From contig JAVBKA010000029.1 of NCBI GenBank assembly GCA_031546715.1, forward strand, positions 1 to 13,795: DNA of 13,795 bases, given 5' to 3'. The first letter of the stretch is position 1. Each line of letters starts with the position of its first letter. The notes below the pieces were generated by a model. It was not told where the DNA came from and made no database searches. It was given only the letters and a program-made list of their open reading frames with translations. This DNA comes from JAVBKA01 sp031546715. Lineage in GTDB: Bacteria; Bacillota; Clostridia; Oscillospirales; UBA929. A program made the position numbers and the translations under genes. Shown piece after piece: positions 7,305 to 12,322 of the stretch.

Positions 7305-7547
7305 TTACTTTTCGCCATCGTCAAACTGCAAAAACTTATGCGCGGGTATCTCAAGCAAGTCTGCAATGTCAAATAGCATGTCCAGAGAAATAGCTCGCTC
7401 AACATTGACCGCTTCGACAGCCCCAATGTATCCTGCACTTTTTCCCAGCTTTTCTGCTAGTTGCTCCTGTGTGAACCCCTTCATTTTTCTAAAGTAGGCT
7501 ATTCGTAAGCCAAGCTTCATGTATCGGTCTGTATGCTCTATTTTCAT
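7305..7547 (-). CDS. Small XRE-family regulator upstream of the RM-Hachiman operon
   Basis: The 80-residue protein is almost entirely one helix-turn-helix domain (about residues 12-70): LGLRIAYFRKMKGFTQEQLA, LGKSAGYIGAVEA, then SLDMLFDIADLLEIPAHKFL. The ATG at 7547 has GGTGG five bases upstream. It is divergent from the 56-aa gene at 7696, with a consensus promoter and an imperfect palindrome (7622-7656) between them. It is followed, 182 bp on, by the RM-Hachiman operon. Regulators of this size often act as controller (C) proteins of restriction-modification systems or as mobile-element repressors. Which of the two it regulates here is not decided by the sequence. Confidence 0.85.
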   Translation of the reverse strand: MKIEHTDRYMKLGLRIAYFRKMKGFTQEQLAEKLGKSAGYIGAVEAVNVERAISLDMLFDIADLLEIPAHKFLQFDDGEK

Positions 7548-7587
7548 ACGTCCACCTCGTTCCTTTTGATTATTTTACCAAGATGGG

Positions 7588-7616
7588 TTGACAAATGGTA
7601 TTGTGTCTAATATAAT
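7588..7616 (+). promoter_or_regulatory. Consensus sigma-70 promoter driving the plus-strand small gene
   Basis: TTGACA (7588-7593) and TATAAT (7611-7616) are perfect hexamers with a 17-base spacer, about 80 bases before the ATG at 7696. Just downstream lies a dyad, TTATGCTA / TAGCATAA (7622-7629 / 7649-7656), which is well placed as a repressor operator. Confidence 0.85.
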
Positions 7617-7621
7617 TTGTA

Positions 7622-7656
7622 TTATGCTATACATAATAATATTATATGTAGCATAA
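7622..7656. promoter_or_regulatory. Palindromic candidate operator between divergent genes
   Basis: The arms TTATGCTA (7622-7629) and TAGCATAA (7649-7656) are exactly complementary. The 19 bases between them are AT-rich and themselves nearly palindromic. The dyad starts 6 bp after the -10 of the plus-strand promoter, and its right half holds a TATAAT on the minus strand (7641-7646) that could be the -10 for the XRE gene. One bound repressor would therefore cover both directions. The binding protein is inferred to be the product of 7305-7547. Confidence 0.55.
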
Positions 7657-7695
7657 AACAAATTACACTTTACATAAGACGAGGGAGCGATTTAC

Positions 7696-7866
7696 ATGCC
7701 TGACTACAAAGAGATGTACATAACTCTGTTCCAATCCACGACGAGAGTTATCGAAATTTTGCAGCAAGCTCAACTGAAAACTGAGGAAATGTACATGTCA
7801 GCCGAGGAGCCAAACTTGAAATTGCTCGATATAGCATCAAAATGCAAAAATCGAGATGATGAGTGA
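7696..7866 (+). CDS. Small 56-aa protein of unknown function
   Basis: ATG at 7696 follows a GAGGGAG with suitable spacing and runs to a TGA at 7864. The protein starts MPDYKEMYITLFQSTTRVIE and is predicted largely helical: a helical N-terminal half with a regular hydrophobic pattern, then a charged tail ending KNRDDE. Proteins of about this size and this opening are common beside regulators in Bacillota genomes and mobile elements, without an assigned role. A consensus promoter (7588-7616) and a hairpin after the stop (7867-7899) make it a complete transcription unit. Confidence 0.7.
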   Translation: MPDYKEMYITLFQSTTRVIEILQQAQLKTEEMYMSAEEPNLKLLDIASKCKNRDDE

Positions 7867-7908
7867 CATGGGGCTTCCGTGAAACATGGAGGGCCCATGT
7901 TCGTCTAT
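7867..7908 (+). terminator. Weak hairpin terminator after the 56-aa gene
   Basis: CATGGGGCTTCC (7867-7878) pairs with GGAGGGCCCATG (7888-7899) with one mismatch and one G-T pair, followed by a T-rich but interrupted run (TTCGTCTATTT). It begins directly at the stop codon of the small gene. Confidence 0.45.
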
Positions 7909-7952
7909 TTCTGAAAAAAGCTCATTAAAATGAATTTTCTAGGAACAATCAA

Positions 7953-8025
7953 GTCTAGACTTTGTCGTATTATATTGCACAGGTAATTTCGACCGTGTAT
8001 AATACAACTAACAGGAGGTCTAGAC
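7953..8025 (+). promoter_or_regulatory. Promoter with twin palindromes upstream of the 280-aa gene
   Basis: TTGCAC (7975-7980), 17 bases, TATAAT (7998-8003) gives a near-consensus promoter about 20 bases before the start region. The palindrome GTCTAGAC occurs twice, at 7953-7960 upstream of the -35 and at 8018-8025 touching the GTG start and just after AGGAGG. In addition, GTATTATA (7967-7974) and TATAATAC (7998-8005) are an inverted pair bracketing the -35/-10 region. This arrangement looks like an autoregulated promoter with two operators, and occupation of the second would also block ribosome binding. Confidence 0.65.
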
Positions 8026-8868
8026 GTGAATGAACAGACGAGACAAGCAAAGCTACAGTCCTTGAGGCAATACCCTTTACTGCCAATGTACTACATGTTG
8101 CCGGAGAATGTGGTCAAACGAATCAACCTAGCCGATTTCCCTCGCAATCCGTTCGAAGTAGTCAACAACCCAAGATGGCAGGAGGTTTACCACAGTGACT
8201 ATTTCCTGCTGGCATTGGTCGATGCTTGGGCGTGGCTGATGTGGCAGTTCATGGGCATTAGAGGCGGGATGGAGAGTTACTCAGGGCATGACCCATTCTG
8301 GATTATGGCGCATAATCTCACTTTATGGTCAACGTTACTGCCTGAGATGGGCTTCACCGTCGATATCTACGCTGATTTGCAAGTTAATGACACTCTTCGA
8401 TACTTCGCTGAATTTGAAGTGGTACATAACTGTGAGGCGTTAGCACAGCGGTTTTGGAATCATCCAAAACTCAAAATGCAGCAGGTTCGAGAAATCGTCG
8501 ATGAGCATCGTAGCTTTGAGGATTTTGATGCACGGTGCAGCAATATCAAGATTGACTTCCACCGCAAGTATTACCACACTCGTTCCAAAGTAAAGGTGCT
8601 TGAACTTGACGATGGAGACCGTGCATTAGTCCAAGAAGCAAAGCGACACAACCCTTTTCGAGAGGTTGAATATCGAATTTGGCTAGAAGCATTCTTATCA
8701 TTACTACCTGAGAATGATGCTAAGATAGTAAAACTACTTGAAGAGGGCTTCACGCAAATGGAAATTGCCGAGAAGCTGGGTTACGCCAATCACAGTGGAG
8801 TTTGCAAACGAATCAAGCATATACGAACGCAAATGACAAAGTACCAACAAGCTGAATTTCATTACTAA
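8026..8868 (+). CDS. 280-aa protein with sigma-region-4-like C-terminal helix-turn-helix, function unknown
   Basis: The gene starts at GTG 8026 with AGGAGG eight bases upstream. I do not recognise residues 1-195. That part is rich in aromatic residues, with conspicuous YHSDYFLLALVDAWAWLMWQ (about 55-74) and FWIMAHNLTLWSTL (91-104), and seems alpha-helical and soluble rather than membrane-spanning. The C-terminus, about 225-270 (LLPENDAKIVKLLEEGFTQM, EIAEKLGY, SGVCKRIKHIR), has the shape of a sigma-70 region 4 or LuxR-like DNA-binding helix-turn-helix. It lies just before the relaxase gene, from which it is separated by a strong terminator. It could be a mobile-element regulator, a sigma-like factor or a replication accessory protein. 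Two GTCTAGAC palindromes around its promoter suggest autoregulation. The gene is certain; the role is not. Confidence 0.8.
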   Translation: MNEQTRQAKLQSLRQYPLLPMYYMLPENVVKRINLADFPRNPFEVVNNPRWQEVYHSDYFLLALVDAWAWLMWQFMGIRGGMESYSGHDPFWIMAHNLTLWSTLLPEMGFTVDIYADLQVNDTLRYFAEFEVVHNCEALAQRFWNHPKLKMQQVREIVDEHRSFEDFDARCSNIKIDFHRKYYHTRSKVKVLELDDGDRALVQEAKRHNPFREVEYRIWLEAFLSLLPENDAKIVKLLEEGFTQMEIAEKLGYANHSGVCKRIKHIRTQMTKYQQAEFHY

Positions 8869-8909
8869 GCCGCCTATACCAACTATTTCAGTTGAGTAGG
8901 CGGCTTTTT
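8867..8909 (+). terminator. Rho-independent terminator after the 280-aa gene
   Basis: AAGCCGCCTA (8867-8876) pairs perfectly with TAGGCGGCTT (8897-8906) and is followed by a T-run (8905-8909). It overlaps the stop codon of the 280-aa gene. Read the other way, the A residues before the stem make it potentially bidirectional. Confidence 0.9.
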
Positions 8910-8939
8910 GTTATCCATTTTTATTTAAGGAGGAGTTCT

Positions 8940-9881
8940 ATGCCACAATACGCAATATTACGTTTTTCAAAGCAGAAGGGTGGTTTCGGTGCTTTGGAAT
9001 CGCATCACGAACGCAAGAAGGAGAAATACGCAAGCAACCCCGACATCGACACAACCCGAAGTCACTTGAATTTTCATGTTGTCCAGCCGATAAAAAGCTA
9101 CAAAAAAGAGATCGATGGTCGGATAGAGGTAGCTGGTTGCAAATTACGCAAGGACAGCGTCAAGATGATCGACACTCTCATTACCGCTAGTCCTGAGTTC
9201 TTCAAAGGCATGAAACAAGCTGACATCAAAGCATTCTTCGAGTATGCGACGGAGTTTATCATCAAGAAAGTTGGAAGTTCCAATATATTCACAGCCGTGG
9301 TGCATATGGACGAGAAATCGCCTCATATGCACCTTTGCTTTACCCCTATAACAGCAGACGGTAGATTGACCGCCAAAGAGATTATCGGCAATCAAGCAAA
9401 GCTTTGTAAATGGCAGGACACTTTCTTTGAGCATATCGTCAAACGCTACCCTGATTTTGATCGTGGTGAGCCTGCAAGGGAAACTGGACGAGTGCATATC
9501 CCTACAAGAATGTTTAAGCAGGCCGCCAATTTGACAAAACAGGCAGAAAAGATTACAGCGGTTATTGAGAGTATCAATCCTCTTAACGTCGGCAAAAAGC
9601 GTGACGAGATTTTCGCTTTGATCAAAAAGTTCATTCCGAACTGGGAGAGCTTTGAAACTCAAGTCAAGAAATATCAGAAATCAAATGACCGCCTGACAAA
9701 AGAAAACTCAGCGTTAATCAAGCAAGTTGAAGAAAAAGCGAGTGTCAAGGAGCAGATGGGATTTGCCAAGCTACATGCGGATTATCAGTTGCTCCGAGGC
9801 ACTATGGATTTGATTCCACCTGAGATCTTACATCAATACCAGCAATCACCGAAACCAGTCACCAAAACTAAAGGACGATAG
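8940..9881 (+). CDS. mobV: MobV-family relaxase (plasmid mobilization/recombination protein, Mob_Pre)
   Basis: This relaxase nicks one strand at oriT and pilots it during transfer through a helper conjugation system. The 313-residue form starts at ATG 8940, seven bases after AAGGAGGAG; the upstream in-frame extension to 8892 overlaps a terminator and is not used. The N-terminal motif SHHER (21-25) aligns with the HNER of MobM, where His22 is the catalytic nucleophile; here His22 also falls at position 22. Motif II is DIDTTRSHLNF (35-45). Motif III, HMDEKSPHMH (122-131), is the metal-binding HxDExxPHxH signature. The last 80 residues (about 235-290) look like a coiled coil, as in other MobV proteins. 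The length is short compared with the 400-500 residues of many family members but complete in the catalytic domain. Its predicted oriT is at 961-1000. Confidence 0.93.
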   Translation: MPQYAILRFSKQKGGFGALESHHERKKEKYASNPDIDTTRSHLNFHVVQPIKSYKKEIDGRIEVAGCKLRKDSVKMIDTLITASPEFFKGMKQADIKAFFEYATEFIIKKVGSSNIFTAVVHMDEKSPHMHLCFTPITADGRLTAKEIIGNQAKLCKWQDTFFEHIVKRYPDFDRGEPARETGRVHIPTRMFKQAANLTKQAEKITAVIESINPLNVGKKRDEIFALIKKFIPNWESFETQVKKYQKSNDRLTKENSALIKQVEEKASVKEQMGFAKLHADYQLLRGTMDLIPPEILHQYQQSPKPVTKTKGR

Positions 9882-9952
9882 GAGGGGTGCTAATTCGACA
9901 GTTATCAATCCGCTAAACAAATGTACCTTGTAAATTGAATATGGAGGACAAT

Positions 9953-10123
9953 ATGGCAAAAAGTAAAACTGATAACGGCACAAATATTCCAAAACACGAG
10001 ATAGAAGCACTGGCGCGCTGCCTATTACCTGAGATTCAAAAATTTTTCGAAAGTGAAGAAGGCAAACGTGAATTTGAGGAATGGCGCAAAAGCCAGCATC
10101 ATAAGAAAAACGCTGATACTTAA
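9953..10123 (+). CDS. Small 56-aa protein of unknown function, downstream of the relaxase
   Basis: ATG at 9953 has GGAGG five bases upstream (9943-9947), which favours it over the in-frame ATGs at 9935 and 9941. The protein has a charged N-terminus, then a conserved-looking core of HEIEALARCLLPEIQKFFES and EEGKREFEEWRKSQ, and a basic tail. Small proteins of this pattern are often found after relaxase or recombinase genes of Bacillota mobile elements; no function is assigned. It probably shares a transcript with the relaxase and is closed by the terminator at 10148-10189. Confidence 0.7.
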   Translation: MAKSKTDNGTNIPKHEIEALARCLLPEIQKFFESEEGKREFEEWRKSQHHKKNADT

Positions 10124-10124
10124 A

Positions 10125-10145
10125 GCAAATTGCAAATTGCAAATT
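10125..10145. repeat. Three tandem copies of GCAAATT
   Basis: The 7-bp unit GCAAATT occurs three times without a gap directly after the stop of the 56-aa gene and just before a terminator stem. It could be a small iteron-like binding site or a chance low-complexity tract. A related TTTGCAAAT occurs at about 10357-10365. Confidence 0.6.
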
Positions 10146-10147
10146 TA

Positions 10148-10189
10148 GGGAGCAGCAGCCGAATGGCAACTGCTCCCCGCTATTTTTTT
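10148..10189 (+). terminator. Rho-independent terminator of the mobilization unit
   Basis: GGGAGCAG (10148-10155) pairs exactly with CTGCTCCC (10170-10177), followed after a few bases by seven T residues (10183-10189). It closes the relaxase and small-protein transcript. Confidence 0.88.
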
Positions 10190-10433
10190 GTGACTATAAT
10201 TTATCGAAAAATAGAACAAATCCGAACGCCTCTCCGATTGGAACTGGCGGGCTCGGATTGTCCTTGGGTAAGCGCTGAGCCTATTCAATAGAATACGATA
10301 AAGCGGAGCAACTGCCCTCAATTGGGTGGTTGCTCCGTTTCTAATATTTACATATATTTTGCAAATAGGCATTCTTTTGTCGAAAAAGAAAGGTATACTG
10401 ATATCTTAACACTACGAAAGGGATGGGATTAGA
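10190..10433. other. Intergenic region with secondary structure, leader of the recombinase
   Basis: No gene was seen. The stretch contains an interrupted inverted pair, AATCCGA / TCGGATT (about 10217-10259), enclosing further GCC/GGC pairing, then the second hairpin at 10304-10337. A weak -10 (TATACT, 10394-10399) stands about 35 bases before the recombinase ATG, with no convincing -35. The structured part could be an attachment or recombination site beside the recombinase gene, or merely a folded leader; nothing in the sequence decides this. Confidence 0.4.
10304..10345 (+). terminator. Second hairpin, possible terminator before the recombinase gene
   Basis: CGGAGCAAC (10304-10312) pairs exactly with GTTGCTCCG (10329-10337), and inside the stem CCC/GGG continues the pairing. 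The following sequence, TTTCTAATATTT, is only moderately T-rich. It would insulate the recombinase from upstream transcription, so that gene needs its own promoter. Confidence 0.6.
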
Positions 10434-11375
10434 ATGGATCCAATAATACAACTGTCACAGCAATATTTGCTCCACTGTCAATTTCAAAAAAATCTTTCAG
10501 CTAAAACCTTAAAAGCATACGCAATCGACTTAAGACAATTTTGTGAGCACGCGATTTTATCTGGGCAAACAGATATTTCAAGTGTTGGAAAGCCTATACT
10601 TCGGGGATACATAACTAATCTAGTAGAAAATTACTCTATAAAGACGGCAAAACGCAAACTGGCTTGCTTAAAGGCTTTTTTTCACTATCTTGAGTTAGAA
10701 GAAAGAATCATTGACGATCCGTTCAGAAAAATGGAGACAAAACTCAAAGAGCATAAAAAGCTCCCCAGCGTTCTTTGGTTGCCAGAGATAACTAGTGTGT
10801 TAACTCAAGCCTACAATGGTTTAGGAGAGCAAGGATTGCGTTCTTATATGGGATTGGCAAAGTACAGGGACATAGCTGTAATTGAGTTGCTTTTCGCTAC
10901 TGGCATTCGGGTTGCAGAACTCTGTTCACTAAAAAGATGTGATTTTTCATCGGATATGGCGAGCATTAAAATCACTGGCAAGGGCAATAAAGATAGGACG
11001 GTTTATATTGGCAGCAAAGAGGTTATCTCAGCTCTTGCCAAATATCTGCAAGCTGTGGAAGCGTTGAAAATAGAGTCCGAACACTTCTTTGTAAATAGAC
11101 TAAGGAACCGGCTATCTGAACAATCAGTCAGATTTATGGTCAAAAAATACTCAGAGCTTGCAGGTATTGCCAAAAAGGTAACCCCACACATGTTCCGTCA
11201 TTCGTTTGCAACACTGCTACTAGAGGAAGGGGTGGACATTAAGCATATTCAAGAGTTTCTTGGTCATAGCTCCATAACCACAACCCAGATCTACGTGCAT
11301 ATATCAAGCGAGAGCAGACGACATGTGATAGAGACACAACATCCGAGACAAAAGCTCTCATTTTCAAATCGCTAA
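10434..11375 (+). CDS. XerC/XerD-like tyrosine recombinase (site-specific integrase)
   Basis: The 313-residue protein has the two-domain build of XerC/XerD: an N-terminal SAM-like core-binding domain (about 5-100; LSAKTLKAYAIDLRQFC) and a C-terminal catalytic domain (about 110-300). All catalytic residues are visible: Arg159 in ATGIRVAEL, Lys183 in TGKGNKDR, His252 and Arg255 in PHMFRHSFAT, His278 in FLGHSSI, and the nucleophile Tyr287 in TTTQIYVHI. It joins and exchanges DNA strands at short inverted core sites. On a plasmid it could resolve dimers, on an integrative element it could excise, and on an inversion system it could flip DNA. The gene ends 50 bp before a perfect inverted repeat that holds a core-site-like dyad (11429-11451), which favours a local rearranging role. 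ATG at 10434 has only a weak ribosome binding site (GGGATGGGA). Confidence 0.92.
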   Translation: MDPIIQLSQQYLLHCQFQKNLSAKTLKAYAIDLRQFCEHAILSGQTDISSVGKPILRGYITNLVENYSIKTAKRKLACLKAFFHYLELEERIIDDPFRKMETKLKEHKKLPSVLWLPEITSVLTQAYNGLGEQGLRSYMGLAKYRDIAVIELLFATGIRVAELCSLKRCDFSSDMASIKITGKGNKDRTVYIGSKEVISALAKYLQAVEALKIESEHFFVNRLRNRLSEQSVRFMVKKYSELAGIAKKVTPHMFRHSFATLLLEEGVDIKHIQEFLGHSSITTTQIYVHISSESRRHVIETQHPRQKLSFSNR

Positions 11376-11380
11376 AACAA

Positions 11381-11417
11381 GGGCTGATGACGTCAATGTC
11401 ATCAGCCCATTACTTTT
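11381..11417 (+). terminator. Hairpin terminator after the recombinase gene
   Basis: GGGCTGATGAC (11381-11391) pairs perfectly with GTCATCAGCCC (11398-11408) around a six-base loop, followed by ATTACTTTTTG. The 11-bp stem begins five bases after the stop codon. It separates the recombinase transcript from the TIR gene, so the TIR gene depends on the promoter within the inverted repeat. Confidence 0.85.
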
Positions 11418-11428
11418 TGCTCTGACTG

Positions 11429-11451
11429 CAGGATAATAAGGAATTATCCTG
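11429..11451. other. Candidate recombinase core site (left)
   Basis: CAGGATAAT (11429-11437), the five bases AAGGA, and ATTATCCTG (11443-11451) form a 9-bp-arm dyad. Counted with a 7-bp centre (arms CAGGATAA / TTATCCTG), it has the layout of a tyrosine recombinase crossover site, and the inner ATAA...TTAT is shared with Xer dif sites. It lies at the extreme outer end of the repeat, 54 bp from the recombinase stop codon. Function is inferred. Confidence 0.5.
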
Positions 11452-11456
11452 TCATA

Positions 11457-11486
11457 TTGGTCATAGCACAAATGACAATGTATTAT
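11457..11486 (+). promoter_or_regulatory. Candidate promoter of the TIR gene inside the repeat
   Basis: TTGGTC (11457-11462), 18 bases, TATTAT (11481-11486) is the best promoter match between the recombinase terminator and the TIR gene. An inverted pair, GTCAT / ATGAC, overlaps the -35 and spacer, a possible operator. The predicted leader is about 60 bases long and ends with AGGGGG (11539-11544). Confidence 0.45.
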
Positions 11487-11551
11487 TTGGAGGTTAGTCC
11501 AGTAAAATACGCGTTTAACAATATTATTTATTTTTATTAGGGGGCGAGCTC

Positions 11552-12322
11552 ATCAATAATTTTTCAAATCATCTGTTTTTTTGTTTCGCTGCTGAAGATC
11601 GCTATGATATCGTGGAGCCTGTTTTGTACCATATTAAAAACTATGGTATTAAAACTTGGTATGACAGACATACAATGGTGCTTGGCGATGACCGTCAAGA
11701 AAAGAACCTTGATGAAGGGGCTGAAAAATGTGGTTACGCCATGGTAATCTTGAGCAAATACACTGCAAACTCGGTATGTGCCATGGAAGAGCTTTCTATA
11801 ATTGAATCAAGATACTCCAAGGGCGAGGTTATAGTTTTTCCGATTTTGTACGAACTAGCACCTAACGATATCCCACCAAACCTTTTATGGCTAAAGAAAC
11901 TTATTTTTAAAGAGGTGGATAGACGTTCAGGAACACGGGAAATATGCAACCATGTTGCCTGTAAAATCACTGGTGATTTTGTTAGCCACTGTAATCATCA
12001 AACCATTCAAGATATCATTAGCGCAACCCCTTTTTCTCTGCCACCCGCAGCAACTGCACTCCTTCACAGTTATCAAGGAGTAGATTGCGCAAACCTAAAC
12101 AGTAGAGTCGCATTGCTTTATGCGACATATCTGACTATAATCCAACAAAAGTTGACGCCGTATAATCCTGTATTCAGTATGGTTTCGAAGATTTTTGAGA
12201 GATTGTTTTCCGAAACACGCCTTAATCTCGCTATAGATTATCGAGAGTTGTGGCTGCTTGAAAACTCTATTTGTATATTAATTGATTTTTACATAGTCGC
12301 CTGCACGGAATCCAAAGTATGA
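11552..12322 (+). CDS. thsB: TIR-domain protein, Thoeris ThsB-like sensor/NAD-signal synthase
   Basis: In Thoeris, the TIR protein makes a cyclic-ADP-ribose-type signal from NAD on phage infection, which activates the SIR2-SLOG partner. Counting from 11552 the protein has 256 residues. The TIR fold spans about 6-125: strand A HLFFCFAAEDR, then YGIKTWYD, the loop VLGDDRQ, GYAMVILSKYTANS, and the catalytic-Glu segment VCAMEEL (Glu79/80). The C-terminal 120 residues are helical and not recognised. The first canonical start in this frame is GTG 11612, which lacks a ribosome binding site and would delete strand A. The frame is open upstream to 11519, and ATC 11552 lies seven bases after AGGGGG, so I place the start there. 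The gene faces the SIR2-SLOG gene and overlaps its tail by 34 bp. Start assignment is uncertain; the TIR call is firm. Confidence 0.8.
   Translation: MNNFSNHLFFCFAAEDRYDIVEPVLYHIKNYGIKTWYDRHTMVLGDDRQEKNLDEGAEKCGYAMVILSKYTANSVCAMEELSIIESRYSKGEVIVFPILYELAPNDIPPNLLWLKKLIFKEVDRRSGTREICNHVACKITGDFVSHCNHQTIQDIISATPFSLPPAATALLHSYQGVDCANLNSRVALLYATYLTIIQQKLTPYNPVFSMVSKIFERLFSETRLNLAIDYRELWLLENSICILIDFYIVACTESKV

Larger units (their letters stand above)
11426..11548 (+). repeat. Left copy of the perfect 123-bp inverted repeat
   Basis: Every base from 11426 to 11548 is the reverse complement of 13673-13795. The identity stops exactly at GGGGCGAG, just before the coding start of each enclosed gene. The repeat contains a 23-bp dyad at its outer end, a candidate promoter, and the Shine-Dalgarno sequence AGGGGG at its inner end. 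The two enclosed genes therefore have the same 5' control region. The outer limit is seen only on this side (TCTGA precedes CTGCAG); the other copy reaches the window end. Confidence 0.97.

Noticed and set aside
8892..8939. N-terminal extension of the relaxase
   Set aside because: It overlaps the terminator 8867-8909, and the AAGGAGGAG before ATG 8940 places catalytic His22 as in MobM.
9144..9662. 172-codon minus-strand frame opposite the relaxase
   Set aside because: Antisense shadow of the relaxase gene with no ribosome binding site and no family resemblance.
10790..10806. TAGTGTGTTA, an exact match to the pMV158 nick core, inside the recombinase gene
   Set aside because: It lies in coding sequence (T-S-V-L-T), lacks the AAGT flank and any hairpin next to it, and has no surrounding structured region; most likely chance.
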